Both the position numbers and the translations under genes were made by a program. 64,000 nucleotides of DNA from Macrolepiota albuminosa (Eukaryota; Basidiomycota; Agaricomycetes; Agaricales; Agaricaceae). A model generated the notes under the pieces. That model was not told the DNA's origin. It saw only the letters and a list, made by a program, of their open reading frames with translations, and ran no database searches. This document shows, piece by piece, positions 8,724-21,292 of this stretch. The number at the start of each line of letters is the position of its first letter. Within the stretch, counting starts at the first letter, position 1. The DNA is taken from the NCBI GenBank assembly GCA_027475525.1, contig JAMWFC010000046.1, positions 2,790,001 to 2,854,000 of the forward strand, written 5' to 3'.

Positions 8724-11700
8724 CTAATTGTTTTCTTCTTCTTCCACTAAAGTCGGCAAGTCATCATCGTCCAATAGTTCGGTTTCTTCAAGTTCTCTCA
8801 GCTTGGCGGTGTCGATATCTAGCGCTTCAAGCGGCAAGTCGATTTGTTCTCTAGCGAGGTATGGCAATAGGCGAAAAGCGGCAACAGGTCGATGCAGTAC
8901 TGAACCATCTAATTCACAGAGCACGTAAGCGCCTCCACGGTTACGGGAGATAACTACCAAAGGTCCAAGATAGCGCGGGCGCATTTTCTTGTTGTAAGAG
9001 GTTTCGATTTTGGAGTTGCGCATAAGCACTAGCGCTCCTCTCGGGAAGTTGTAATCTTTGATAGTGGCGCTATGCTCGGACTCGAATCGTAATGCTGCTT
9101 GGCGACGTGCGCTAAAGACTACCTCGTGGAGTCGCTCTAAATCTTCCCTCCTTTGTTGGAGGTCAATGGCTCGTCTGGCGATCAGGTCGGTAGTCGCTAA
9201 GATGCTGTTGGGTGCTGGCTGAAGATAGGTCGCTTCTATAATGTCAGCAGGGAGTAACGGATGGGTGCCAGTAGCCGCGTAATAGGGAGAGCAACCCATG
9301 CGCTTACGAATAGTAACTCTTTCCGACCAGAACACTGAATAAGTCGCTTCGCTCCAACGAGACTCGTCGCCATCGACTGCCTTGAAGAGTGCTTGCCGAA
9401 CGTCAAAGTGTGGTCTTTCTACCAGGCCATTGGCGCGTTTGTTGTAGCCAGATACTCGAATGTGGTGAATGTTGTATTTCTTGGCGAGGTAAGTTAGCGC
9501 TTTGATAATGGGCGCACCGTTATCCGTGACGATTTCTCTTAGCGCTCCCCACCGGCAGATGACGTCTTCAAATAGCCACTTGGCGACCGCGTCGGTATTT
9601 TCTCTTTGAAGCATGCGAAACTCAGGCCAGTGGATTAGCGAGCAACGACCTTGGATGATGTACTTATAGCGACCAGATTTGGGCATGTGCATGGTATCGA
9701 CGTAGATTTTGCTGAAGAGGGGAGCTGGCGTCACAACGGTTGGCGGTATGAGCACTTGGCGTGTTTGTTGGATTTGGCAGAGGTGGCAAGTCCTGATGTA
9801 CCAGGCGATGTCGGCACTAGCGTGTGGCCACCAGAATCGTTCTAGCAGAGAAGCTCGGGTAGCGTACAGACCTCTATGACCTAGCTCGTCATGCATAGCG
9901 CGCAAGACCCGTAAGCGACCTTCTGGCTTGATGATCAACTTGTGAGCGCCATCTCGATTTCGTCGCCAAAGTCTGTTGTCGGTAAAGAAAAAATGGGTAG
10001 CATATCGGATAAAAGTAGCGTATTGTTCGTCGGTAAGGTCGGCGGGTCGCTTAAGGTCTTGTAGCCATTGTCCAACGAGTAACAAGCGACTGTCTTCCGC
10101 CTTTGCCTTGGTGGATCGGGAGACGACCTCGTAGGTAAGGTTTTTGCTGTCCTCTCTTAGCGGATGGGGTTCTTGTACGATTTTTACTGGTGGCGAGTCC
10201 TGACTGCAAATGCTTGCCGTGTAGAATGTGAGGGGTGCGCTAAAGGTCTCGGGGCGGTAAGGGATAATGGGATGTAGAAATATGCTGGTAGGCTGTTGCC
10301 GGCGTAGTAGGGGGATGGGCTGTTGTATGAGGTGTACGAATCCATGTAAGCGGTCGATCCAGTCCTCGAAATCGCTATCAGCCTGTGGGTCCACTGCCGG
10401 GTCGCCAGGCTGCCGTGGTCGCCTAGAAAGTCCATCTGGTCCGTGGAAAGAGCTCTTGACGTGTACCAACTCAAAGTGAAACATGAGGATAGCGACTACC
10501 CACCGGTTCATGCTAGCGGATGGCTGGATATCAGGATTCTGCAGCATGCCTTTGATGTACCTAGCGTCGACCTCAACAATCAGGTTCCGCACGCCAATTA
10601 AATACATCTTTAGCGCTCGGAAAGCCTTGAAGAGTCCATAGAGCTCTAGCTTAGGCTGGCTGTAGCGAGATTCCCGGTCGTTTAGCGTGATCGACCCAAA
10701 GCGGTTGTAGCGTCGCTGTTTCCGATTGTCGCTAAGGCATTGGCACAAGAAGTAGCCAACGGCAATGTACGAGGTGTCCACCGCCAAGATAACAGGGTCG
10801 GCAGAGGTATAATCGATGGGGACTAGGGGCTTGGCGTCCTGCAGAGCTTTTACTAAGTCGCGTTGGGCAGTGACCTGGTCTGGCCCAAATTCGAAGGGCT
10901 CGTTAGCGCGGGTGAGTCGGTTAAGAGCATGTGCGCGATGGGCAAAGTTTTTGACGAAGATCCTGAGAACGCCAACGGTGCCAAGAAAGGCGCGAACTTC
11001 AGATAAGTCGCGGCAAGGACCCCAGCGCTCTAGGAGTGCTAAGCGAGACTCGTCGGGAACGCGACCGTCGGGAGTGCAGATGTGACCAAGTATTTTGAAC
11101 CTTGGCGCGCAAAGGAGGAGTTTGTGACCGCTAAAGGTACCACCGCTATACTTCATACGTTGGAGAACTCGATTGAGCAGCTGGAAAAAATCCCATAGCG
11201 CTAAGCAAATGTTGGAGTTGTCGGGATGGGTTGCCGGTAAGCCGTTTACGAGTCGCCAGTCTTTGGGGCCTTTGACGCCAACGTCATCAATGAAGCTAAG
11301 GACATTATGCGGTATCTCGGGTTGGAGGATGAATGTGATGTCGTCATGGAATATGGGGACTGAGTTTGTCCAGCCCATCGGCAAGGTAACTAGGCGCAAG
11401 GCGCCAAACGGAGTTTGAAAGGTGGTGAGGTCACGGGAAGAAGGGTGTATCAAGCGTTCATCGTAGCCAACGTAGAGGTCAAGGGTGGCGCCACAAATGC
11501 GCCCGGCAAAGGACTCGGCAAAGTGGTCAGGGAAAGGCGGTACGCCAGAGTGTCGTATGGTTACTCTATTCAGCGGCTCAAGACTGTGAACTATGCGTAG
11601 ATTGCCGTTCTTTTTGAGGACGCAGAACCAACGGGAGCGGTAAGAACTATTGGAGGGCTCGTAGACGCCAGCCTGTATCTTGGTCCTAATGATTTGGCAG

Positions 11701-12550
11701 ACCTCGGCTTCGATCCCAGGCGGTAGCGGTCGGTTGTGCTCAGTCCACGGCACGTGAGGGATAGTCGGGATGACGACAGGCGGGAAGAAATCTGTACGTA
11801 GACTGCCGCGTTCGGAGTCCTCCCAAGCAAAGGCTTTGTCTTGCTTAGCGACAAGATCGGTAAGGACGTTTAACTCATCTTTGGTCAAAAATCCTGTGTC
11901 GTGCTCCTTGGCGAACTGCTGCTGGCGCTCCGTGGTAAAACGTCCTGTGGGCTGAAAGGGTGGCGGATTTGGTGATAAGGTCGGTATGTCGGCAAGAGGG
12001 TCGCCAATAATCTGGCGCTCGATCCTAAACGTCTCGGGAGAGTGCGTAGCGACCGGTTTTGTCTTAAGCGCAACTGGCTTATATTTCTTTTTAACTCGAT
12101 CCTAAACGTCTCGGGAGAGTGCGTAGCGACCGGTTTTGTCTTAAGCGCAACTGGCTTATATTTCTTTTTAACTTGTACCCCTTTCCTTTTGGGAGCGTTA
12201 GCTTGGTTATACACAGAGGTGGAAAGGGGAATCGTAGCCTGAGGGGCGGCAAGTCCAAGAACGGCAGGAGATGAGGCTCCGGGAAGAGTAGTGAGATAGG
12301 TGTCGGTAGACGCAATATTCTGAAATGACTCGGAAGCGGTAAGATATAAGTAGGCAAGAGAGGAGTCGGTAATATTTTGATTTTTCTGGGAAGGCTCTGC
12401 GTCGGTAGTGGGTAATGTAGTTAAAATATCTTCGTCAAGAAAAGCAGTAGACAAAACAGTTACAAGACCAGTTGAATGGTCAAATTCCAGCGTTAGCGCC
12501 ACATCTCCGTGATCGTCGCCAATCACCTCCTCGATGGTCTGTGAAAACAC
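8724..12550 (-). CDS. A1 pol: reverse transcriptase, RNase H, integrase
   Basis: Gypsy pol of about 1249 aa once the 77-bp duplication at 12018-12171 is counted once; as assembled that duplication splits it into 12550-11885 and 11888-8724. The RT has an FIDD catalytic box near 11290 and a preceding LPMGWTNSV block. The RNase H has the acidic residues AVDTS (about 10785), KLELYGLF and VEVDARYI. The integrase has a zinc finger with H-x4-H and C-x2-C (about 9895-9770) and the D, D, E residues at VDTMHM, TDNGAP and ERPH (about 9700, 9520, 9420). No chromodomain is present; the C-terminus is acidic. The frame has no ATG near its start and overlaps the protease stop by 28 nt, so it is probably translated by a -1 frameshift. 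Confidence 0.92.
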
Positions 12551-13249
12551 CGGTGGGGAGGCTCGTTGGCGTGTTGGTCGGTAAACTCCGGGGGCTTAGC
12601 GCGGGCGCCTTTTCGTTGTCCCCTAGGGAACGTTGGCACCGTTCGTCGGATTCCGGAATTTGGGTCGCTAATTGTGAGGGTCGTTTCCTCGTCGGTAACT
12701 GTCTTGACGACTGATCGCGCCAAGACGTCGAAGGGTCTGCCGAGTAATAAGTCGTAAGCCGGTGAACGTAAGATGTGTATCTGAAGATAAAAAGTGATGT
12801 CGCCAAGGGTGCACGGCACATTCTTGGCGAGGCCTAGGGATCTGTCCACTGTACCGTTAGCGCTCTGCATGTTTAGTATAATGGTAGGGTCGTAAATAAG
12901 GCCTAGATCGTTAGCGACTTCCGCTGCCATAGAAATGATCTGAGACCCGCTATCCACTATAGCCTCTACTTCGTGCTTGTTGTCTACCGTTAGCGCTACC
13001 AAGCGGATAGCGTGCGATTCTTGAGCGACGGTAAGGATTGCTGGATCTTCTCCATGGTCTACCGACCTAAGGTAGGTCTCCACTGGGTCCACAGAGGTGG
13101 CGTTAGCGATAGGATCGGCAGGAGAATCTTCAGCGTCCAGCGAGTCGACGGTAACAGAAAAACCAGGAAGCACGTCGTCGAGTTCATCAACCTCGGCAAC
13201 GGCTGTCGCCAAGGGTCGTCGGGGAGTGACTGCCGTCTTGACCTGGTTG
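12523..13249 (-). CDS. A1 gag-protease, 3' part
   Basis: Open minus-strand frame running from the N gap to a stop at 12523. Gag's last residues (QVKTAVTP) continue directly into the protease, so gag and protease form one frame. The retropepsin active site IVDSGSQIISMAA lies near 12950, followed by NMQSANGTVDRSLG and a LLLGRPFDV flap/core block. The N-terminal and central gag, including the zinc knuckle, is hidden in the gap. The A2 copy carries a TGA in place of one of the Arg codons at this junction; here it is intact. Confidence 0.88.
12543..12549 (-). promoter_or_regulatory. Candidate -1 frameshift site between protease and pol
   Basis: TGTTTTC lies inside the 28-nt overlap of the protease and pol frames. 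Slipping back one base on the four T's re-pairs TTT with TTT and enters the pol frame 20 nt before the protease stop. The same heptamer in the same context is at 38927-38933 (A2) and, on the minus strand, 29865-29871 (B2). I have not modelled a downstream pseudoknot. Confidence 0.45.
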
Positions 13250-13349
13250 NNNNNNNNNNNNNNNNNNNNNNNNNNNNNNNNNNNNNNNNNNNNNNNNNNN
13301 NNNNNNNNNNNNNNNNNNNNNNNNNNNNNNNNNNNNNNNNNNNNNNNNN
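13250..13349. other. Scaffold gap of 100 N inside A1
   Basis: The gap replaces most of A1 gag, the primer-binding site and most of the 5' LTR. In related copies this region is about 2.5-3 kb, so the real gap is far longer than 100 bp. Confidence 0.97.
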
Positions 13350-13423
13350 ACGAGTGCGGCAAGGTTTCCGGAGCCGGTGCCGAGCCTGCCGTTGATGCGC
13401 CTAACCTGTATGGGGTCCTATCA
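13350..13423 (-). repeat. A1 5' LTR, visible outer 74 bp
   Basis: Identical to 5542-5615 and ending CCTATCA, followed by the target duplication ACGT and then the resumed LTR-B. Confidence 0.9.
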
Positions 13424-13713
13424 ACGTTATGAGCCTCCTTTGTTCTTGGGATAGGTGAATGGAGTGTGCTGAAGGCTTGGTAGCTAGTGGTTAGGATAAA
13501 TGTCTAAATCCTGTAGTCGGTTGCCAGAGCTAGGGCTGCTCTATATTCCCAACTGGTCGCTAGAGTCCTCGGATAAATGTCTAAATCCTGTAGTCGGTTG
13601 CCAGAGCTAGGGCTGCTCTATATTCCCAACTGGTCGCTAGAGTCCTCAGTACATCAAGTGTTGGTTGGCCTATAATGTCCCTTGATGCGCTCAGTCTGAG
13701 TAGAAGCCTATCA
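13424..13713 (-). repeat. LTR-B of B1, resumed
   Basis: Continuation of 3841-4659 after the A1 insertion, ending CCTATCA at 13713. It contains a 77-bp direct duplication (13494-13570 repeated from 13571). The flank beyond is element F, so B1 inserted into F. Confidence 0.85.
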
Positions 13714-15820
13714 ACAGCTTACCTACCCTCCCACTCTTTGCACTCTCTCCTCCTTAAAACCCGCCTCACCCCCTCTGGAACCCCCCTCAACACCCTCATC
13801 AATAGTGGCGCCACAGACAACTTTATCAACGAGGCATGGTCTACCTTTGCCCCAGAACCTGCTCAGTGACTCCCGGTCCTAGTGTGACTCTGCCTCTTCA
13901 ACGGAGATGCCTCTACAGTGGGGGACATCATTCACTTTGTGCATATGCCCGTTACTTTTGCCAACAGACAGACTCACACCCTCCAGATGTTGATAACCAA
14001 ACTCCACCCCTCCGCACCCCTGGTCTTAGGGCTTCCATGGCTCTGAGACACCAACCTCCACATTGACTGGCAACATCTCACCCTTTGTCTGACCCAGGAA
14101 CCGATGCCCGACGACTAGCAACTCCCCTTCAACATTCCCCACTCTCTGGGCCCAACCCCGAAGAACCCCCTGGATGGGCCCCCACCGCCCCCCGGACTCC
14201 AGTCCTGCTCATTCCAATCCTTTGTCATTAATGCCAGGTTAGACAGCACCCTGGGACCAATATTGGCCCTCATTGACAGCAGAGCTACCGGAGTTTTCAT
14301 CAGCGATGTCCTTGACCTTCCCCACGACTCCCTCGACCAACCCCTCTGCCTGCAATGCCTCAACGGCACCTCCTCCTCCTCCAGCCTCATCCAGAGGTCT
14401 CACTCGGGATGTGTGACCCTGGACAATGACTACAAGTTCACCTCCAACTTCCTGGTCATGTGACTTCATGAATCGACCCCGATGGTGCTGGGACTACCCT
14501 GGCTATGTGACACAAACCCTGACATCAATTGGAGGACGCTCACCATGACCTTCCTGGGACTCAAAGACCACCCCTCAACTGCTGTGCACCTCTGGGCCCT
14601 AGGGAGGGACCTGATGCCTGACACCTCTGGGGCGGCAGCCACGCCCCCCACCCATATGCCACCAACACCCGTCCAAACTCACAAGGCTCCCAATCAACCC
14701 CCAAACATTCCTCGGAACAGGTACAAAGGGCTAAACTACTCAGGCTAGTCTCAGACACACGTCAAACCCACTCCAGCCTGTGAATCCATGGCCCCAATTG
14801 ACCCAAATGCACTCGACATTAGGATCATTGGAGCTGCCCTCTTTGTCCGCCTTATGAAGGACAGAACCCCCACATTTCAGCTACACACCTTGCCATCTCT
14901 CCCAGAAGAGCATCTATGAGAGGACGCTATCTCCCCAGAGAAGAAAACCAAGGAGAAGATCCTCTGAGAAGTAGTTTCTCTAGAGTATCATGAGTTCGCT
15001 GACGTATTCTCTGAAGGAGACGCTAAGGAGATCCCCCCTCACCGCCTCTATGACCATATGATCAACCTCAAGGAAGGAGCCGCCCCCCCTTTTGGCAAGG
15101 TATACAACATGTCGGAAGTCAAACTCCAGGCTCTCAAAGACTACCTCGATGAAATGCTCAGGAAGAGATTCATCCGACCCTCCACTTCTGCCGCCAGAGC
15201 CCCAGTTTTATTTGCCAAAAAGAAGGATGGTTTGCTCTGACTCTGCATCGACTACCAGGGACTCCATAAGATCACCAAGAAGAACCGCTACTCGCTTCCG
15301 CTCATTGGTGACCTAGTCGATCGACTCCGCAGTGCCAAGGTTTACACAAAAATTGACCTCCGCTCCGGCTACAACAACGTCCACATCACTCCAGGACATG
15401 AGTGGAAAACCACATTTCACACATGGTATGGTCTGTTTGAATACCTTGTAATGCTTTTTGGAATGACTAACTCCCCCGCCACATTCCAATACTTCATGAA
15501 CAACATCTTCCATGACATGAGCAATGTCTTCATAATCGTTTACCTGGACGACATCCTCATCTACTCCAACTCGAGGGAGGACCACCAGAAGCATGTCCGG
15601 CAAGTGTTTGAATGTCTCCGGGAGCACAACCTCCACGCCAAACCTGAGAAGTGTTCATTCCACATGGAAGAGGTTGAGTATTTCAGTGTTATCGTATCCC
15701 TGAATGGCATTCGCATGGACCCCCACAAGGTCAAGGCCATCGTCAACTGGCCGCAACCCCAGAACGTCAAGGAAGTACAATTCTTCCTGGGTTTTGCTAA
15801 CTTTTACCAAAGGTTCATAG
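13714..15820 (+). pseudogene. Element F: degraded gypsy pol, two protease-like domains plus RT
   Basis: Plus-strand gypsy pol remnant with several stops and frameshifts. There are two retropepsin-like modules in tandem. The first, about 13780-14085, has LINSGATDNFI and a VLGLPWL block. The second, about 14262-14560, has LIDSRATGVFI and again VLGLPWL. Both active sites depart from D-S/T-G. The RT follows: a leader with [20 protein letters not shown] (about 15200-15235), KIDLRSGYNN, FGMTNSPATFQ and an intact YLDDILIYS at about 15541-15567. It ends at FYQRFID, where LTR-E is inserted at 15825; the RNase H and integrase continue at 59941. No full-length product is possible. Confidence 0.82.
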
Positions 15821-15824
15821 ACAA

Positions 15825-16821
15825 TGATACGATGCTGTACCAGCAGTCAGGGATACACCATGCACCAGAAGTCAAAATAAACATTTAATCATGGGCTGAA
15901 AACTGTAAGCCTCCTGGTAGCAGTCTCAACAAATAACCATCTCCAAAAACATCCCAACAAATACACAGAAAAGTACAGAACAACAGGCAGGAACCAGTTC
16001 AAACTATCAGCTCAACAATAGTCTAACACTACTGTCATGGAGAGGAAAAGCATGGAAGCTGGCAATGGACAGAATAGAATGAAATTGGGAAATTATTATT
16101 GTCATTCAATATTATAATTTTTCAATTTCATTATCAAATCAGTCAATGTTTGATTTGACATAATTGGAAGGAGGAAAGCAAAGAAGTAGGCGATGCAGGG
16201 AGGTGCTAAAAGAGGAAAGAAGGATCCATGAATGGGATTGTGCTAAATGGAGCTCAAGCAAATGAGGAAGTGGCAATCCAAAACATCCGGAAGAATGGCA
16301 GAACGAGAAGTTGAATGGTGGAATGGGTGGCACTGAAACAGGCCTCTCAAAAGGGAAATTGGACTATCAAATACGTTCTGAAAGTGGGAGAGTTTCCAAC
16401 AAAGAGTCATATGTAGATAGTGGTCTGTGCACCAGAAAAACAGTATAAATAGCCCAAGTTTAGTAGAGAATAGACAGGCAATTGATAGGCAAAGGCTCGG
16501 TGATTCCCAGGGAGTGAATTGCTTAGGCCAGAGTTTGTTAAGAAACCTCAACTTGTGGGAATATTATTATTGCTCGGTGATTCCCAGGGAGTGAATTGCT
16601 TAGGCCAGAGTTTGTTAAGAAACCTCAACTTGTGGGAATATTATTATTTTCATTCAATATTATAATTCCTCAAAACCTCGGCGTTTTGCAAAATTATTAA
16701 ACGCATTCAAGATAATAATTATCCCTTTTGTCATCAAGGTCAGTGGGAATTCAAGGTCATATTCTACACTAGCAAGCCCCAGAACTATCAAGTAATACTT
16801 CTACCAAGTCCTACATCATAC
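15825..16821 (+). repeat. Solo LTR-E inside element F (left part)
   Basis: Starts TGATACGATGCTGTACC and resembles 63406-64000. It ends TACTACA at 59933-59936, because element A2 is nested near its 3' end. The duplication ACAA at 15821-15824 and 59937-59940 marks the insertion. It contains a 77-bp direct duplication at 16495-16648. AT-rich, no ORF. Confidence 0.75.
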
Positions 16822-17097
16822 TGATAGGACCCCATACAGGATCAGCGCATCAACGGCAGGCTACGGCAACACGGCACAGGTCCAGGATACCTTAGCATGC
16901 GCTAACTAACCATTTTTGGCAATATTTGACGGCCGCGCATGGCAAGAAGCAGATCCAATCAGTGATAGCGCCAACGGCAGACAGAATGACAACTGACAGA
17001 TGGCATCAGTCACTGATGACAGCGCTTAGCGAGAAGCCTGATGATCTATCAAAAACTGACGGACAGCTTGGCGTTTGACCTTGGCGTCTGACACTGC
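16822..17097 (+). repeat. A2 5' LTR, first part (LTR-A)
   Basis: Starts TGATAGGACCCCATACAGG. It is interrupted after CTGC (17094-17097) by element B2 and resumes with CCGC at 33809, matching the uninterrupted order in the copy at 26046-26983. Confidence 0.88.
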
Positions 17098-18166
17098 TGA
17101 TGACGCCAACTGTAGTTGGGTGCGCTGGACGTATACGCAGTACAACGCCGTCTCCAGCGCTTGGTGTATGTAGTTGTGAGGAGTCCTGACAGGGTCCTGG
17201 TGTGCTCAAGTGGAGGTGGTAAAACGATGCGCTAGATTATAGCGCTTCGGGGTACCTGGCAGACGGTAAGCATTGTAGTTTGGGCAAAGATATTGGAGAA
17301 AAGATGAATAGCGCAGCGTATTGTGCCCGTAGGTGGCACCGTAAACGATGAAGACGAGATAGACAAAGCTAGCGCCCAACTTAGTGACAAAGTCGAAGGA
17401 AGCTAGCGCGAGTTGAACGCTAAGTGTAACTGTCTGTTCGAGGGGTTACAATTCGTTGTTATATACATGTAAAGTAGCTATTTTATATACTATGCGCTAC
17501 CGTGTTTGTCCAGATACAAGTCCACCTGCGGCGCTACCTCCTAGCGCCTCTCCTCATGGTTTCCTCTAACGGCGACCTGTCAACGGCAACCTTTTGCACA
17601 TGGATGACGGCGACCAACGGCGTTCTGACCCACGGCAACCAGCGGCGACTCTATATTGGCTTAGAATTGCATGAGTCTGCTCACTTTTATTCTAACTCCA
17701 ATTGGCCAGGCTGTTTCGGGGTATGGTCAGAAAATCCTCGACAGATGCTGTGAGCGCTAGTGTCAGCGCTACTCATTGTATTAGTTCCTGACAGGTCCAG
17801 ATGTCGGATTTAAGTATATCCAGTGCCGCCGTCATTGATCCTTTTAGACTTCTGATTGAAGTGCCTCGTCAAATGGCAGCGCCTGTTGCTGACTCTTTCT
17901 GGAAGTGATCGGGGTTTAGTTAGAGTCCTCTCCCACCGTCGTGTTAGCGCTATACGTTATGGGCCTCCTTCGTCCTTAGGATAGGTGAATGGAGTGTGCT
18001 AAAAGCTGGGTAGCTAGTAGTTAGGATAAATGTCTAGATCCTGTAGTCAGTTGCCAGAGCTAGAGCTGCTCTATATTCCCAACTGGTCGCTAGAGCCTTT
18101 AGTACGTCAAGTGTTGGTTGGCCTATAATGTCCCTTGATGCGCTCAGTCCGAGTAGAAGCCTATCA
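17098..18166 (-). repeat. B2 3' LTR (LTR-B)
   Basis: 1069 bp, TGATGACGCCAACTG...GAAGCCTATCA on the plus strand. Beyond it, 18167 onward reads as the polypurine tract on the minus strand, sharing its sequence with A1. A TATATAAAATAG box lies on the minus strand near 17480-17491. The two ends resemble LTR-A while the middle is different. Confidence 0.9.
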
Positions 18167-20279
18167 TCTCTCCCCAACTGAAAAATTGACTGTCCTCAGT
18201 CAAACGCCGTCATTAATTTGACTGCGCTACGGTCCATATGATGCCGCCGGCGCCTTATAAAAATCGTTTTTAGCCCTTCACCTTCTCGTGTTTTCCTTCC
18301 CATCTTTCCAACATGTCCACTCCTTTCGATGCCTCTGCTCTTCGCAATTTCCTGGCTAAGGCCTCCTATCTATTTGATCGCGCTAAGTCTGTTGGTCCCG
18401 CTGATGCGCCACAAACCGTCCCTGGCATTATGCAACTTTATAGGCGCTGGCTCGTGGTCCGCAGTTCTGACAGTTCCTGGGCGCGGGGCGTCAAGGTTCG
18501 TGAATGGTGCATGGCTCGGTACCGTGAATATGAGGGTGCCGATTGGTTACTACTCTTTGCGGACTTGTTTGTAAGTTTTTAGGTTTGATTTTTGGGTTTG
18601 TGGCGCTAAGGTTCAGCGCTCATACTAGGCTTCTTCTTTATCCGACGAGATTGACGCCCTGTTGGCTAGTACCGAGGTTGGCGAAGTGAGTTCCCTCCTC
18701 TTCTTCCTCATATTTTCCATGTTAACCCTGAGTAGTCGGTTGCTACGTCACCCACTGTCGCCAGTCTTCCTAGTGCCCTGTCGGCTTCTACCGCTCCTTC
18801 TGCTCCGGCCGCTCCTCCTGTTGCTCCTGTCTCTGTTCTTCCTCCTCCCGTTCTTGGTAGTCCTTTTTGTGGCGATGTTTCTCCCGCTTGTACTGCACCC
18901 ATCGTCGCTTCTCCCACTCGTACTGCACCTCCTCATTTGGCCATCAAGCGGATTGCCGTTACTGCCAGTGAACCCCGGCCCGGACCTACTCGTACTATTT
19001 CTCGCCTTCCCCCCCGTAACTTCGCCGTGGTTATTGATCGCGTGCCCCCTGCTCTCGCTAGCCCTCCTAAACGTACCGTGTGTCCTTGTCTTCTTGCCTC
19101 TAGCTCTTCTACTAACTTTGCTTCTCAGGTCAATCTCCCTGCTTGCGTCGCCCCTTTATATGTCGTAAGTGTTTCCTTTTAAGATCGCTTATTTCTAGCG
19201 CCTGATCGAGCCCTCCTTAGGCGCCCAACCAAACTATGTTTACTGACGTGGAGCTTCGTGATTTGCTGCGCCTTCGTCGCGATACTACCATCATTGATAC
19301 CGGCCTCCCGGCTGGTGTCCAAGTACTCAGCGCTAAGAAGAAGGTTACAGTGGCACCCGTGGAGCGCCGCGCTTTTAGGGCGAAGATGCTGGTGTCCAAG
19401 TACTCAGCGCTAAGAAGAAGGTTACAGTGGCACCCGTGGAGCGCCGCGCTTTTAGGGCGAAGATTGGTGCGGTAAGTGCTTGTTCGTCCCTGAAAGGTTG
19501 ATAACGTCGCTAACTTCTTTCCCAGTGCGATAAATGCTGGTCTGAAAACGATCCCGAGGGTTGCTGGTTTCCTACCGCCTCTCTTCCCTGCTACCGCTGC
19601 GATGCGTTGAAACGGGGCTGTGCCTTCAATGGGATTCGTACTCGCGAACGTGGTAGGGACGCTATCATGCAACGCAATTACGAGTGAAACGGGGCTGTGC
19701 CTTCAATGGGATTCGTACTCGCGAACGTGGTAGGGACACTATCATGCAATGCAATTACGAGCGCGCCGTCCTAGTTCGTAACGCCCGTGCCTTTGTGCTG
19801 CAGCAACGCGATCTGGCCGCTACTCGCCAGCCCACTGTGATTAGCGCTGCAAGCCTAGCGCTTCCCACCACCCAAGATGGTACCACCGTTGCGGCGCTAC
19901 TCGCCAGCCCACTGTGATTAGCGCTGCAAGCCTAGCGCTTCCCACCACCCAAGATGGTACCACCGTTGCGGCCCCCTTCGCCCGCTCTCCCTGTTGTCCC
20001 GTCCCCTTGAAACGTAAGCCTATTGTCGCCTCTCCTAGCAAGAGTCCTGGTAAGCGCCGGGAGCTAGCGCCTGCTACTCCCGTGATCTTGTCTTCTACCG
20101 AGTCCTCTACTGATGAAGGCGAGGATACCGAGAGAGATGCTGAGGGCAAGGATGACGATGAGGCGGGGCCTGTAGTCGACACCAATGCGCTATTGGCGGT
20201 ACGCACTCTTCTGCTTCGCATTACTCCCTCTATCGCCGCTAATCCTTATCAGAGTGGCCCCAGTGGTAATCGGTGCGTT

Positions 20280-21292
20280 GATGACGCCCAAAGTTTGGTC
20301 AGAAACAAATGTATCAATAGTGTTACCGTACCAAGAGTTTGCGTTGGGCGCGCTTTAAGTGATGTGAGGAGTCCCGGGCAGGTCCCAGAGAACGCGTCTT
20401 TACCGTACCAAGAGTTTGCGTTGGGCGCGCTTTAAGTGATGTGAGGAGTCCCGGGCAGGTCCCAGAGAACGCGTCTGTGAAAAAAGGGGAAAAGTCAGCA
20501 AGGGAAGTCGGCAAGTGTAAAGCGCTAGGGTAAAGCGCCTATAAAAGAGCGGTAAGTGAACACGGCAATGTGAGCGGCAAGAGCACGGTATGCTTAGCGA
20601 AGTCTAAGCGTCGATAATGCCTGCCGTAGTTGCAAGGCACGAGTGTGTCGAGTGTTGGCGAGCGTCTGTAACTGCCGATGAGTTCGACGTTGCCGACCGT
20701 AAATGAGCTCTTGAGCATAGGGGAGACTGAAGAAAGGGGAGTGGTAAACTCTGGTCTGTTATTCGATGGTGTATGTACAAGTCGGTAAGTACTTTATATA
20801 CTACAAGGAGTTCACCGTCGCCAGTGACCAACCATTGCCAAAGTGCGGTAAACTGGAAAATTTCATAGGGGAAGCTCCAACGGTTTCAGATCCCTACCGT
20901 CCATTCAAGAGCCTTAGCAACGCCAGACGACAGATTGCGAAGCTAAACCATCACTCCATCACCCTTCTGTCTGTCAGAGCACCTAAGCGATGTCAGGCGC
21001 CAGATCGAGGCACTAAGCGGTGTCAGACGCCAAGGTCAAACGCCAAGCTGTCCGTCAGTTTTTGATAGATCATCAGGCTTCTCGCTAAGCACTGTCGTCA
21101 GTGACTGATGCCATCTGTCAGTTGTCATTATGTCTGCCGTTGGCGCTATCATTGATTGGATCTGCTTCTTGCCATGTGTGGCCGTCAAATATTGCCAAAA
21201 TTAGTTAGTTAGCGCGCGCTAAGATATCCTGAGCCCGTGCTACGTTGCCGCAGCCTGCCGTTGATGCGCTGATCCTGTATGGGGTCCTATCA
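20280..21292 (-). repeat. Solo LTR-A in the B2 antisense gene
   Basis: TGATGACGCCC...GTCCTATCA with target duplication GCGT (20276-20279 and 21293-21296). It includes a 77-bp duplication (20323-20399 repeated). No internal region accompanies it, so it is a recombination product. Confidence 0.92.

Larger units (their letters stand above)
4660..13423 (-). mobile_element. Element A1: complete Ty3/gypsy retrotransposon with an antisense spliced gene
   Basis: Bounded by LTR-A sequences and a 4-bp target duplication ACGT (4656-4659 and 13424-13427). The uninterrupted target site can be seen in the LTR-B copy near 17950, where the flanks join as CTATACGTTATG. Order on the minus strand: 5' LTR (mostly hidden in the gap at 13250-13349), gag-protease, pol (RT, RNase H, integrase), an antisense gene (5862-8296), polypurine tract, 3' LTR. 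The visible 74 bp of the 5' LTR (13350-13423) matches the corresponding 3' LTR end (5542-5615) at every base, so the insertion is young. If the 77-bp assembly duplications are discounted, pol and the antisense gene read open. It is the best-preserved element here. Confidence 0.9.

Noticed and set aside
16822..17097. LTR-A at 16822 as a separate truncated solo LTR
   Set aside because: It continues exactly at 33809 after element B2, and the ATAC duplication pairs it with the A2 3' LTR at 59928.
18662..19168. A very hydrophobic, Leu-rich ORF resembling a membrane protein
   Set aside because: It is an out-of-frame reading of the Pro/Ala/Ser-rich exon of the B2 antisense gene; the spliced frame matches the gene structure of the other copies.
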